From Buttiauxella brennerae ATCC 51605 (GTDB taxonomy: Bacteria > Pseudomonadota > Gammaproteobacteria > Enterobacterales > Enterobacteriaceae): a stretch of DNA of 64,000 bases. Positions 1 through 11,833 of this stretch are shown one piece after another (positions within the stretch are counted from its first letter, which is position 1; every line of letters begins with the position of its first letter). The notes under the pieces were generated by a model that saw only the letters and a list, made by a program, of their open reading frames with translations, was not told the origin of the DNA and did no database searches. The position numbers were made by a program, and so were the translations under genes. The stretch spans positions 124,001 to 188,000 of the forward strand of contig NZ_LXER01000015.1 of the NCBI RefSeq assembly GCF_001654925.1. Reading direction: 5' to 3'.

Positions 1-68
1 TTTTAATACTTGTATAACTTTATTTGTACACATACGACACATGACTTGCTTACAGGAGTGACTGACTG

Positions 69-308
69 ATGCAACAGAACAATCACGTTACCAATAGCGC
101 GAATGCCATTACGCGATATTTCACCAAAGCGGCACTTCCTTCTCAACAGGAAACCTTAGGTGAAATTGTGGTTGAAATCCTTACCGACGGGCGGAGTTTG
201 AATCGTAAATCCATCTGCACCAAATTATTACGTCGGGTAGAAGGAGCATCAGGTCCGGAAGAAGAGCGTCACTACCATACGTTAATTGGCCTGCTATTTG
301 ACCGTTAG
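69..308 (+). CDS. ycgZ: YcgZ family two-component connector-type small protein
   Basis: This 79-residue protein matches E. coli YcgZ over its whole length: an N-terminal AITRYF segment, then LGEIVVEIL and a conserved C-terminal end. YcgZ, YmgA and AriR are small regulators made from one operon in E. coli; they act through the Rcs phosphorelay to shift cells toward colanic acid and away from curli, under the blue-light-responsive repressor BluR. The start is set by AGGAG at 54-58, about ten bases before the ATG. The next two genes on this strand are the other members of the set, so the operon is kept. Upstream sequence is very AT-rich with TTGTATA/TTGTACA-like repeats that could be a MerR-type (BluR) operator, but that is a guess. 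Confidence 0.9.
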   Translation: MQQNNHVTNSANAITRYFTKAALPSQQETLGEIVVEILTDGRSLNRKSICTKLLRRVEGASGPEEERHYHTLIGLLFDR

Positions 309-479
309 GTTAATACGGCCCTGATAATGGAAATGAACGGTTTATTCGATCAACATTTACGGAGCAATATTTCAGGCGAGAGACCCAAGCCTACCCTCTT
401 CAGCTGACCTCCCGACCAGGAGTGCTGATTTCATGCCGGGTTTCATTTACGAAACTCAATGGCAAGCAGAGACGCTGTT

Positions 480-803
480 ATGAACCGAAGTAAAAAAGAG
501 AAATTAATCGATCAAGTGATTGGAGAAGCAGTTTTATCAATTCTTTACGATAACGGGCCTATCAGCACCAGGTCTCTGATTGAAAGACTGCAAACGATGG
601 AAGCCACGGAACAAGAAGAAGCGAGGCGAAATGTCATCTCGGATGTGATTGTCGATATCAGGCACAACCGGTTGGGCATCTCACGTCGCATGATGGTGCC
701 AGCACAAAAGGAGTGGGACAGGGAGAGTCGGATTCAGCCAGAAAATAATATTTACCCTTTATTTGACGACCGCACGACTCCCGGTAGCAGTAAGAAACAC
801 TGA
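480..803 (+). CDS. ymgA: YmgA-like small regulatory protein
   Basis: 107 residues from the ATG at 480. An in-frame ATG at 459 exists, but beginning at 480 makes the N-terminus align residue for residue in length with E. coli YmgA up to its GQAVLQIL-like motif (here GEAVLSIL), so 480 is preferred. YmgA belongs to the AriR/YmgB helical family and works with YcgZ in biofilm and acid-stress control. The C-terminal 40 residues are longer and more divergent than in E. coli YmgA, rich in charged residues and ending in GSSKKH. It lies between ycgZ and ariR, as in E. coli, although the gap to ycgZ (about 170 bases) is longer than expected for tight coupling. Confidence 0.75.
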   Translation: MNRSKKEKLIDQVIGEAVLSILYDNGPISTRSLIERLQTMEATEQEEARRNVISDVIVDIRHNRLGISRRMMVPAQKEWDRESRIQPENNIYPLFDDRTTPGSSKKH

Positions 804-843
804 CTACCTCAACTAACTAACAACTTTATAATGGTGAGAGTAA

Positions 844-1122
844 ATGACACAGATGACGCTTCATAAATCAGAAATTTATGCCACTCTGCCAAACACTGCA
901 CTGACAAACTATTTCCGTAGCGCGGGCGATATGCTGGCCGACGAGGCCGTATTACTCGGCGCGGTAATCCGCAGCATTCTTGCCACTGATGGACATGTCA
1001 CCAATAAAGCCATCATTCAACGGTTGATTGAGGCCATTGAATCCACGCAAGATGTTGTCACTATCGACATTGTGCGTAAGACGCTCGAGATTGTCGTTGA
1101 TCATACTTTTGATGATATTTAA
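844..1122 (+). CDS. ariR: AriR/YmgB biofilm and acid-resistance regulator
   Basis: 92 residues that resemble E. coli AriR closely: LTNYFRSAGD near residue 20, then a helical core, and VRKTLEIVVDHT close to the C-terminus. AriR is a small all-helical dimer that represses biofilm formation and supports acid survival. The ribosome site GGTGAGAG sits just before the ATG; a second in-frame ATG three codons on is possible. It is the last gene of the ycgZ-ymgA-ariR set; E. coli has a further gene, ymgC, here absent, and a hairpin terminator follows at 1206-1248. Confidence 0.9.
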   Translation: MTQMTLHKSEIYATLPNTALTNYFRSAGDMLADEAVLLGAVIRSILATDGHVTNKAIIQRLIEAIESTQDVVTIDIVRKTLEIVVDHTFDDI

Positions 1123-1205
1123 GTTTGCCGGCGCAGTATTAATTTCAGACGGTTTGATTTATGGGGTGATCTTATCCCGATATTTTATTCTCTCGAATAG
1201 CAATG

Positions 1206-1248
1206 ATTAATTAGCGGTCCGTCATTAAACGGAGCGCTAATTAATTTT
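1206..1248 (+). terminator. Intrinsic terminator after ariR
   Basis: Arms 1206-1216 and 1235-1245 are an 11-bp perfect inverted repeat (ATTAATTAGCG and its complement). Inside lies a second 5-bp stem, TCCGT/ACGGA, around a 6-base loop, and TTTT follows at 1245-1248. This closes the ycgZ-ymgA-ariR unit. The right arm is partly repeated at 2932-2950. Confidence 0.75.
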
Positions 1249-1596
1249 GCACGTTTCATAGATGCATTTATTTCGCTGAATTGACGCCCTTTCCTTCCAG
1301 TCGCTATTTACCTGTTCAACATCCCCCTTCTGATAATCACACGACACAATGCGTTGAATGACATGTTTAATCACTACAGAAAGTTAAGGCTTTATGTTTT
1401 TTTTCAACATGATTTGCGAGAAAATCCATCCCACTTTAAGCGCTGTCAGGAATAAAACTGGAAATATTTAAGTGGAAGATCTCGTTCCATGGCTATCCTT
1501 AATATTCATGGCTTGTTTTGGTCAATCATTTTTAACCTGCATGCCGCTTCTTATTTTGAAAACAGTGGAAACTAAATTCAACATTGGATAATCATT
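1249..1596. other. Gene-free AT-rich spacer before yciF
   Basis: About 350 bases with no convincing reading frame on either strand. It is AT-rich with several T and A runs and presumably carries the yciF promoter. In E. coli, yciF is in the stress (RpoS/H-NS) regulon. I see no clear -35/-10 pair to mark. Confidence 0.5.
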
Positions 1597-2100
1597 ATGC
1601 AAATCAAAACACTCGAAGATTTATTCAGACATTTACTGTCCGATACCTACAGTGCGGAGAAACAGTTAATCCGTGCTTTACCGAAGCTTGCGCGGGCAGC
1701 ACATGACCCCTTACTTAAAGAAGCATTCCGCAGCCATCTTGAAGAGACACGTGGTCAACTGGAACGGATAGATAATGTCGTGGACAGTATCGAAGAGTTA
1801 AAACTCGCCCGGATTAAATGTGTGGCTATGGAAGGGTTAATCGACGAAGGCGATGAAATCATTGAGGAGATTAGCGAAGGGCCTGTCCGTGATGCGGGGC
1901 TGATCGCGGCGGCACAGAAAGTTGAACATTATGAAATAGCTGCATATGGCACTTTGTGTACGCTTGCGGCACAACTGGGTTATTCGAAGGCAAAAAGCCT
2001 GCTGGGTGAAACCCTTGAAGAAGAGAAAGCTGCCGACAGCAAACTGAGCACCATCGCTGAGTCCACCGTGAATCCGGATGCAGAGAAAAAGACGCATTAA
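1597..2100 (+). CDS. yciF: YciE/YciF family ferritin-like stress protein (DUF892)
   Basis: 167 residues matching E. coli YciF: HLLSDTYSAEKQL near residue 12, HLEETRGQLERID near residue 48, and AAQKVEHYEIAAYGT near residue 107. Family members are four-helix ferritin-like dimers with Glu/His metal ligands (the EE...H and VEHYE signatures are intact) and are induced by osmotic and general stress; their reaction is unproven. The C-terminal tail is charged and divergent. In E. coli yciF is next to yciE and yciG; here neither neighbour is seen, so it stands alone. A hairpin terminator follows at 2132. Confidence 0.9.
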   Translation: MQIKTLEDLFRHLLSDTYSAEKQLIRALPKLARAAHDPLLKEAFRSHLEETRGQLERIDNVVDSIEELKLARIKCVAMEGLIDEGDEIIEEISEGPVRDAGLIAAAQKVEHYEIAAYGTLCTLAAQLGYSKAKSLLGETLEEEKAADSKLSTIAESTVNPDAEKKTH

Positions 2101-2131
2101 AAAGTGATTATCCCTACCCACGTCAAAAATT

Positions 2132-2181
2132 TTTCATTGCTGTGATGCCAGAACCGCAACATAGCAATGAAATATTTTTTT
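2132..2181 (+). terminator. Intrinsic terminator after yciF
   Basis: Inverted repeat TTTCATTGCT (2132-2141) and AGCAATGAAA (2163-2172), followed by an A-T step and seven T residues. The loop is long (21 bases). Confidence 0.65.
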
Positions 2182-2470
2182 GGCACGTATCAATTCTGTA
2201 TATTATCTTGAGGGCCCTTGATAACCGGAAAGAATATCTCATTGAAAATTAACCCCCTTGCATTGTAAATATATGTAGCCAGAGACAATCCTTTTCTTCC
2301 GATCTCATTTACTTGCTGCATTAATTTTATGCTGTCAATTCATTTGTTTGCAAATAATTTTTTGGGATTATTATTTCCGTGCCACATTCTTTGAGTACAC
2401 AACGGTTTAACTCCTTTTCAAAGGTGTTTACCCGTTTTGGTAAATACCGCTGCGCTCGCTGAATCCTTAA
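2182..2470. other. Gene-free AT-rich spacer
   Basis: Nearly 300 bases with no supported reading frame. Base composition is strongly AT-biased. Only the promoter-like motif just beyond it (2475-2485) stands out. Confidence 0.45.
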
Positions 2471-2474
2471 ATAA

Positions 2475-2485
2475 TGCTATTCTTA
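2475..2485 (+). promoter_or_regulatory. Extended -10 / sigma-S-like promoter for the two microprotein ORFs
   Basis: TGCTATTCTTA fits an extended -10 and the CTAYACTTA-type element favoured by RpoS. There is no good -35, which is common for RpoS promoters. The first ORF begins 40 bases downstream. Assignment is by pattern only. Confidence 0.4.
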
Positions 2486-2524
2486 GGTTGTAGCAAATTG
2501 CTGCTAATCCTGTTGGAGCTCTCT

Positions 2525-2623
2525 ATGAAAAACATTATTTTGAACGTTTCTAAGGAACAACCAAAAAACCCTCAAAAGTTACCAAAGGACGATGATAAAA
2601 AAACCAAGCAAAATCAGAAATAA
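2525..2623 (+). CDS. Uncharacterised 32-residue lysine-rich microprotein
   Basis: ATG at 2525 with GGAG eight bases upstream; TAA at 2621-2623. The 32-residue product has nine Lys and only four acidic residues, so it is strongly basic, and is low in hydrophobic residues after the first eight positions (MKNIILNV). It has no signal peptide or membrane segment of usable length. I do not recognise a family. Its immediate neighbour, 48 bases on, encodes an acidic Pro-rich peptide of similar size, and the two may be made from one message. Too short to be sure from coding statistics; the ribosome site is the main support. Confidence 0.45.
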   Translation: MKNIILNVSKEQPKNPQKLPKDDDKKTKQNQK

Positions 2624-2671
2624 ATTTAATTTGCTTTATTAGCTGTCTATTATTAAATCGTTGGAGGTTTT

Positions 2672-2806
2672 ATGTCTGAACGTCCTGATTTGGTAGATCC
2701 GGTGCCGGTCGATGAACCGCTTCCTGGCGACACAATTCCTGAAATCCCGGATGTTATTGACCCTGTGGACCCGGAAGTTCCTGATGTGATTGATCCGAGG
2801 GAGTAA
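2672..2806 (+). CDS. Uncharacterised 44-residue acidic proline-rich microprotein
   Basis: ATG at 2672 preceded by a strong GGAGG at 2662-2666; TAA at 2804-2806. The product is very acidic (about fourteen Asp/Glu against two Arg) and about a quarter proline. It is built of repeats of the type P-x-(I/V)-P-D-V-I-D-P: one near residues 22-31 and another near 34-42, with VDP units between. It is certainly disordered or an extended polyproline-like rod, with no membrane or signal sequence. I do not recognise its function. The excellent ribosome site and the downstream terminator at 2872 argue that it is a real gene. Confidence 0.6.
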   Translation: MSERPDLVDPVPVDEPLPGDTIPEIPDVIDPVDPEVPDVIDPRE

Positions 2807-2871
2807 ATCCAGGCTCATCAGTGAGCTTAATACCGATAGGTTAAGCAAAAAAATCGACTGGTGTTCACAAT

Positions 2872-2901
2872 AAGCCTCATTATTTTCTAATGGGGCTTTT
2901 T
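2872..2901 (+). terminator. Intrinsic terminator after the microproteins
   Basis: Stem AAGCCTCATTA / TAATGGGGCTT with one G-T pair and a loop of about five bases, then a run of five T. It ends the 2525-2806 transcript. Confidence 0.8.
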
Positions 2902-3053
2902 ATACGTTTGACATGGCTTGACGAAATGAATGGAGCGTTAATTAATTTTACAACGATGCGATATAAATCATTTCTCTAATGTACCCGGAAGCTGTTCCAC
3001 CATGTAATCCTGCCCGGTTCATGTGCTTCCTGCTCGGGTATACAGCATGAACA

Positions 3054-3989
3054 TCAGTCAAACTGCCAGTAAAGCGGCGAGCCGTAAACTTCCACGAAGT
3101 AATCAACAACCGCCCGTACATTTAACGGTGGATGCCGTGCGTTGGGATAAATAGCGGCAACATGCTGTGGCTCTGTTTTAATCGCAGCCTCGAACCCATC
3201 CATGACTCTGACAAGCTGGCCTTTTTTAAGACTGTCACCAATAAGCCAGTCAGGGAAAAGAACCATTCCCATACCGCCCAGCGCGCTGGTCAGTAAGGAT
3301 TCAGCGTTATTGGAGGTGAGTAAACCGGTAACAGGATAGTGAGTCCAGCTTTCGCCAGGTTTTCTGAATAACCAACGATTGGGACCAGACGATCCTTTGT
3401 AAACCAGACATTTATGTTGATGGAGTTCGGCAGGTAATTCTGGCTTGCCATATTTTTCTATATAGCTCGGTGAGGCAACCAGGTGATAACGCTGGGTTCC
3501 AAAGATGCGGGCATGGAAAGTGGAATCCGTCAGTGTGCCAATTCTAAAAATCACATCAGAGGCATCTTTGAGCGGGTCGATATAGTCATCCGTTTGCGTC
3601 AGTTCAATCAGCAATCGCGGGTAGCGGTCTGAAAGTTCGGTCAGCCAGGGTGCAATGTGGCGCTGGCCAAAAAAGACAGGCGCGTTGATTCGTATCAGCC
3701 CTGCGGGTTCCAGGGATCTGTCCAGCATCTCTTTGCGGGCTTCGCTCAGTTGGTCAGTCATGGTCCGGGCATAGTCAATGAAGAGTCTGCCCGCTTCAGT
3801 GGGAATCACGGCTCGCGTGTTTCGATAAAAAAGCTGCTGCCCAAGCGTGTCTTCAAGTTGAAGAATCACACGCGAGATCATCGACGCCGAGACCCCTTCG
3901 CGCCTTGCTACAACAGAGAAGTTCTGTTCATCAAACACACCGATAAAAAATATCAGGGTGCGAAAATTTATGGCGCTAGGATCGTACAT
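3054..3989 (-). CDS. LysR family transcriptional regulator
   Basis: 311 residues from the ATG at 3989; an upstream in-frame ATG would add 26 poorly conserved residues. The N-terminal winged helix-turn-helix spans residues 1-65 (NFSVVARREGVSASMISRVI is the recognition region) and a periplasmic-binding-type effector domain covers about 90-300. Its sequence is of the CrgA/YafC-like subgroup. It is transcribed divergently from the two DMT genes at 4086, with about 100 bases between the starts. By the usual LysR logic it probably controls those genes in response to whatever they transport. The effector is unknown. Confidence 0.85.
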   Translation of the reverse strand: MYDPSAINFRTLIFFIGVFDEQNFSVVARREGVSASMISRVILQLEDTLGQQLFYRNTRAVIPTEAGRLFIDYARTMTDQLSEARKEMLDRSLEPAGLIRINAPVFFGQRHIAPWLTELSDRYPRLLIELTQTDDYIDPLKDASDVIFRIGTLTDSTFHARIFGTQRYHLVASPSYIEKYGKPELPAELHQHKCLVYKGSSGPNRWLFRKPGESWTHYPVTGLLTSNNAESLLTSALGGMGMVLFPDWLIGDSLKKGQLVRVMDGFEAAIKTEPQHVAAIYPNARHPPLNVRAVVDYFVEVYGSPLYWQFD

Positions 3990-4085
3990 TGTCCCGGTTC
4001 CTGCAAAAGTGTTTCCTGAATTATACCGTTTTTCATTATAGCGCGCTGCTATACGATGCCCGGCCAAACTACCGGAGACTGTTTT

Positions 4086-4520
4086 ATGCAGCTTATATTG
4101 ATATTACTCGTCGTTGCTGGCGGGATGGGGCTATCTGTTGAAGCCGGATTATTAGGGCCGCTTGGGAGCGAGGTCGGAGACCTGTGGGCAACATTCAGTA
4201 TTTTCGGCGTGGGTGCTGCGCTGACATTTCTGTTGATGCTGTTCTTTAGTCCACGCAACAGCCCTTCCTTCTTTACTCAGCCATCGTGGACTTTGCTGGG
4301 TGGCATCCTTGGCCCGATTTACGTCGTCATCCTGACCGTTGCGGTGCCAATCATCGGCATTGCAATGACGATGATTGGCATTCTGGCAGGACAGGTTTTC
4401 AAGAGTCTGGTGATTGACCACTACGGCCTGTTTGGCACTGCTCATCGGAAAATTGACAGCAAACGTATTATCGCGCTGGTTTTTATTATTGCTGCGCTGT
4501 TCCTTGTGGCAAAAGGCTGA
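4086..4520 (+). CDS. Half-size DMT superfamily transporter subunit (DUF606/YdcZ family)
   Basis: 144 residues with about five membrane helices, the usual length for the DUF606 (YdcZ) branch of drug/metabolite transporters. The start at 4086 is preferred over 4056 because GGAG lies eight bases before it and it begins directly in the first helix (MQLILILLVVAGG). A paralogue begins 9 bases after the stop; adjacent pairs of this family commonly form a two-subunit, dual-topology transporter. Substrate unknown. The divergent LysR gene at 3989 is the likely regulator. Confidence 0.8.
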   Translation: MQLILILLVVAGGMGLSVEAGLLGPLGSEVGDLWATFSIFGVGAALTFLLMLFFSPRNSPSFFTQPSWTLLGGILGPIYVVILTVAVPIIGIAMTMIGILAGQVFKSLVIDHYGLFGTAHRKIDSKRIIALVFIIAALFLVAKG

Positions 4521-4529
4521 GGTGAATCT

Positions 4530-5015
4530 GTGAATATAGTAATGATTATTCTGGCTGTGATCGGCGGCGCGGTGCTTAGCATGCAGGCGGCCATTAATGG
4601 CAAATTAGGAAGCCAGGTCGGTGTGTTCCGCAGTGCGTTTCTGACGTTCTCCGTTGGTGCACTGGTAACGGCGCTGCTCATTTTCTTCTTCGAACCCAAG
4701 CATGCCCTGACCTTGTTGGATGTGCCGAAATGGCAGTTGCTTGGCGCACTTTGTGGTGTTCCTTACATCGTCGTTATGGTACTGGCTGTTCAGCGTATTG
4801 GTGCGGCGGTGGCAACGGTTGCAGTTATCTTTGGTCAGTTGGCCATGAGTATGCTTATTGATAATTTTGGCTGGTTAGGCAACGAGGTGATTCACTTCTC
4901 AATGAGCCGCCTTGGTGCGGTGATCTGCCTGGGAATCGCCCTTTTCTTCATCTATTCCAGCAATAAAACTCACACTAAGCCTGTTGAGAAAATTGCCAGC
5001 ACAGCGTCGGAATAA
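4530..5015 (+). CDS. Half-size DMT superfamily transporter subunit (DUF606/YdcZ family), second of pair
   Basis: 161 residues, GTG start with GAGGTGA immediately upstream. Five hydrophobic helices, and the family signature GGAVLSMQAAINGKLG near the N-terminus, which the first paralogue partly lacks. The C-terminal tail is polar and cytoplasmic-like. It is co-transcribed with the preceding subunit and ends before a strong hairpin at 5040. The two proteins together probably form one exporter or importer of small metabolites. Confidence 0.8.
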   Translation: MNIVMIILAVIGGAVLSMQAAINGKLGSQVGVFRSAFLTFSVGALVTALLIFFFEPKHALTLLDVPKWQLLGALCGVPYIVVMVLAVQRIGAAVATVAVIFGQLAMSMLIDNFGWLGNEVIHFSMSRLGAVICLGIALFFIYSSNKTHTKPVEKIASTASE

Positions 5016-5039
5016 GGCTAACAACTCAAGAATTTCAGC

Positions 5040-5065
5040 GATCGGGATTTTTCGCAATCCCGATC
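5040..5065. terminator. Perfect 10-bp hairpin after the DMT pair
   Basis: GATCGGGATT (5040-5049) and AATCCCGATC (5056-5065) flank a six-base loop. There is no long T run, so termination may be partial, but its position between the DMT operon and the bgl leader fits a transcription boundary. Confidence 0.6.
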
Positions 5066-5148
5066 ACACTTTGGCATATGAATGTAATGAAACTCTTTTG
5101 TTGCATTGAATATTTTATTTCACGGTGCTAGGTTTTAACGGCATTACG

Positions 5149-5208
5149 CTTGTTACCGACTATCGGGCAAAACCTAAATGCAGACTGAGCGGTTTAAACC
5201 GCCTTTTG
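5149..5208 (+). promoter_or_regulatory. RAT antiterminator site and overlapping terminator in the bgl leader
   Basis: 5149-5174 matches the ribonucleic antiterminator consensus recognised by BglG/LicT proteins (TTGTTAC ... GGCAAAACC). Directly after it, GCGGTTTAAACCGC (5189-5202) is a perfect stem followed by TTTT, and an outer GCAAAA/TTTTGC pairing reaches back into the RAT 3' end. The two structures are therefore mutually exclusive, the classic bgl arrangement: BglG binding stabilises the RAT and allows readthrough when substrate is present. Confidence 0.8.
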
Positions 5209-5250
5209 CTGTATTTATGTCTTGCCCGTTTTTGTTTTCAGGAGTTAGCG

Positions 5251-6105
5251 ATGCTGGTAAAACAAATATTAAATAATAATGTTGTCAGCGCAGTAGATGA
5301 AGATGGCCTGGAAATTATATTAACCGGCCGTGGCCTGGGGTTTAATACCCGCACGGGTGCCAGTATTGATCGCGACGCTATTGATAAAATATTCCGTCTG
5401 GAAGACTCCCAGGTTTCTGCCCGTTTTAAAGATTTGGTCAGCGAAGTCCCTGTTGATATTTTGCAGATCACCGCCGATATCATCACCCATGCCCGCAGCG
5501 TGTTGGCGCACAAACTCAGTGAAGGGCTTTACGTAACCCTTGCTGACCACCTGCACTTTGCCCTGCAACGCCAACAAAACAATGAGGTTTTACCCAACCC
5601 ACTGGAGTGGGAGGTACGCCATTTTTATAAGGTGGAGTACGCCATTGGCCGTCAGGCGCTGGGGATTATCGTTGCCCGCACCGGTACGCTATTACCGGAC
5701 AGCGAAGCCTGCAGTATTGCTTTGCATATTGTGAATGCGGGGCTGAATGACGCCATGGGAAAAACCACGCAAATTACGCGCCTTATTTATCAATTGCAGA
5801 ATATCGTTAAATACTTTTTTAATTTACCGCTCGATGAGCACAGTCTGAATTACCAGCGATTTATTACCCATTTGAAATTCTTTGCTCAGCGGGTGATTGA
5901 TGGGGTGGTGTTAAATAATGACGATGAAGACTTTTTCGAACTGGTGCAGCAGCGTTATCAGTCCACGCTGAAATGTGTGGAAGCGATGAGTGAATTTGTC
6001 GGTAAGAATTATCACCACACCATGAGCAACTCGGAAAAGCTCTACCTGACGGTGCACATTGAAAATATTGTGCAGCGTACAGTTCCTGATGCAGGGGAAT
6101 TGTAG
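5251..6105 (+). CDS. bglG: BglG/LicT family transcriptional antiterminator
   Basis: 284 residues from the ATG at 5251, which has AGGAG eight bases upstream; the frame is open further upstream through the leader but has no site there. Domain order: RNA-binding CAT domain (about 1-60, beginning MLVKQILNNNVV), PRD1 (about 65-170) and PRD2 (about 172-284). The four regulatory PRD histidines are all visible, in LADHLHFALQ, IALHIVN, THLKFFAQ and LTVHIENIV. In the family, the cognate EII phosphorylates PRD1 to inactivate, and HPr phosphorylates PRD2 to activate. RAT-like sites lie both before this gene (5149) and after it (6134), matching the two-site layout of bglGFB. Confidence 0.93.
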   Translation: MLVKQILNNNVVSAVDEDGLEIILTGRGLGFNTRTGASIDRDAIDKIFRLEDSQVSARFKDLVSEVPVDILQITADIITHARSVLAHKLSEGLYVTLADHLHFALQRQQNNEVLPNPLEWEVRHFYKVEYAIGRQALGIIVARTGTLLPDSEACSIALHIVNAGLNDAMGKTTQITRLIYQLQNIVKYFFNLPLDEHSLNYQRFITHLKFFAQRVIDGVVLNNDDEDFFELVQQRYQSTLKCVEAMSEFVGKNYHHTMSNSEKLYLTVHIENIVQRTVPDAGEL

Positions 6106-6133
6106 AAGTCGCAAAAGTAGTGATTCTATCCAG

Positions 6134-6160
6134 GCTTGTTACTGTTCAATCAGGCAAACC
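6134..6160 (+). promoter_or_regulatory. Second RAT-like antiterminator site between bglG and bglF
   Basis: The stretch GCTTGTTACTG ... CAGGCAAACC resembles the RAT consensus and the first copy at 5149. No perfect terminator with a T run follows; two short stems (near 6178-6191 and 6205-6223) are the only candidates, so its activity as an attenuator is less certain. Confidence 0.6.
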
Positions 6161-6238
6161 CCAGAGGAAACAAGGTCCCGGTGAATACCGGTCATTGTGG
6201 ATGAAGTCGGCTTATGACTTCAGTCTGGAGGAATATTT

Positions 6239-10965
<4,727 letters not shown>

Positions 10966-10974
10966 TGTATTAAC

Positions 10975-11003
10975 GGGGTGGATAGTTTCCACCCCATGTT
11001 TTT
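10975..11003 (+). terminator. Intrinsic terminator of the bgl operon
   Basis: GGGGTGGA (10975-10982), loop TAGTT, TCCACCCC (10988-10995), then ATGTTTTTA. Strong stem with a T run. Confidence 0.9.
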
Positions 11004-11833
11004 ACTCACCCAGTCATCATTTGTCGATAGCAATACGAATAAATCTCCTTTTTTCTTCAGTAATAGCAAAGGCGATGACACATTTTTAATATATTGAGGG
11101 TTGCGAGCTAATCTTATTATCCGGCACATGTAAAAATGTAGCCAGTAATCGTGGCCCTACTGTCTATTTAAGTAAACCAGAACGTAAAGAAATGAAAATG
11201 CCATTGCCTTTCAACATGAATTGAGTCTCATTATCATCTGCGCAGTATTGGATGAATACTGTCCTGCCAAATGTACCCCATCAAATAAAAACACAGTAAC
11301 TTCAATGTAATGCGTTATTTTTGTGTGTCTCTTATGTATTAAACATACTTTTCTGCACTTCATTTTATGCGAATAAACAACAAGAAATAACCCTGCGAGA
11401 TAAATGCATGAGCTAATAGTTTCATATTTAATATTTTGTCATTAAAAAGTATTAGAGAAGTAACTTAAAGAAAAAACCATAGTTTGATCATAACAAAAAT
11501 GTCATGTGAGATAAAACCTCCGCGTAACATAAGCATGACTCATGTTTCTGTTGCCTTGAATGCACCTGCAAATTCAAAAGGCTGAGGCTGCCTGCAAGTT
11601 GCATATATCCATCGTTGTGGATGAGTCGATAAACTTATTCTGCTAAGTATTTTACCCATGGAGAATAAATCTAACAAGGTCGCAGTATTTTTAATTACAT
11701 AAAATGGACCTTGGCTGCTAAATAGTAGCCTGATAACTAATTTTATTACACACGGTTCATTCCCCTGCCTGTTTTTTAATAGCAGGAACGAGTGATGATA
11801 GTTTATATAGAGTAAAGATAGGGGTAATTATTT
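11004..11833. other. Gene-free AT-rich 830-base region upstream of the RTX peroxidase
   Basis: No credible reading frame on either strand. The sequence is clearly AT-rich with A and T tracts, of the kind that often binds H-NS and marks horizontally acquired loci. It must hold the promoter of the operon that begins at 11834; I cannot place one securely. The last 25 bases include AGGGG, a possible ribosome site. Confidence 0.5.

Noticed and set aside
1028-1210. 60-codon plus-strand frame overlapping the end of ariR
   Set aside because: It overlaps ariR in another frame and runs into the terminator; no family resemblance to YmgC, which I looked for in this place.
6160-6230. A second bgl terminator before bglF
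   Set aside because: The two stems there are short (5-6 bp) and lack T runs, so I could not support a terminator, only the RAT-like site.
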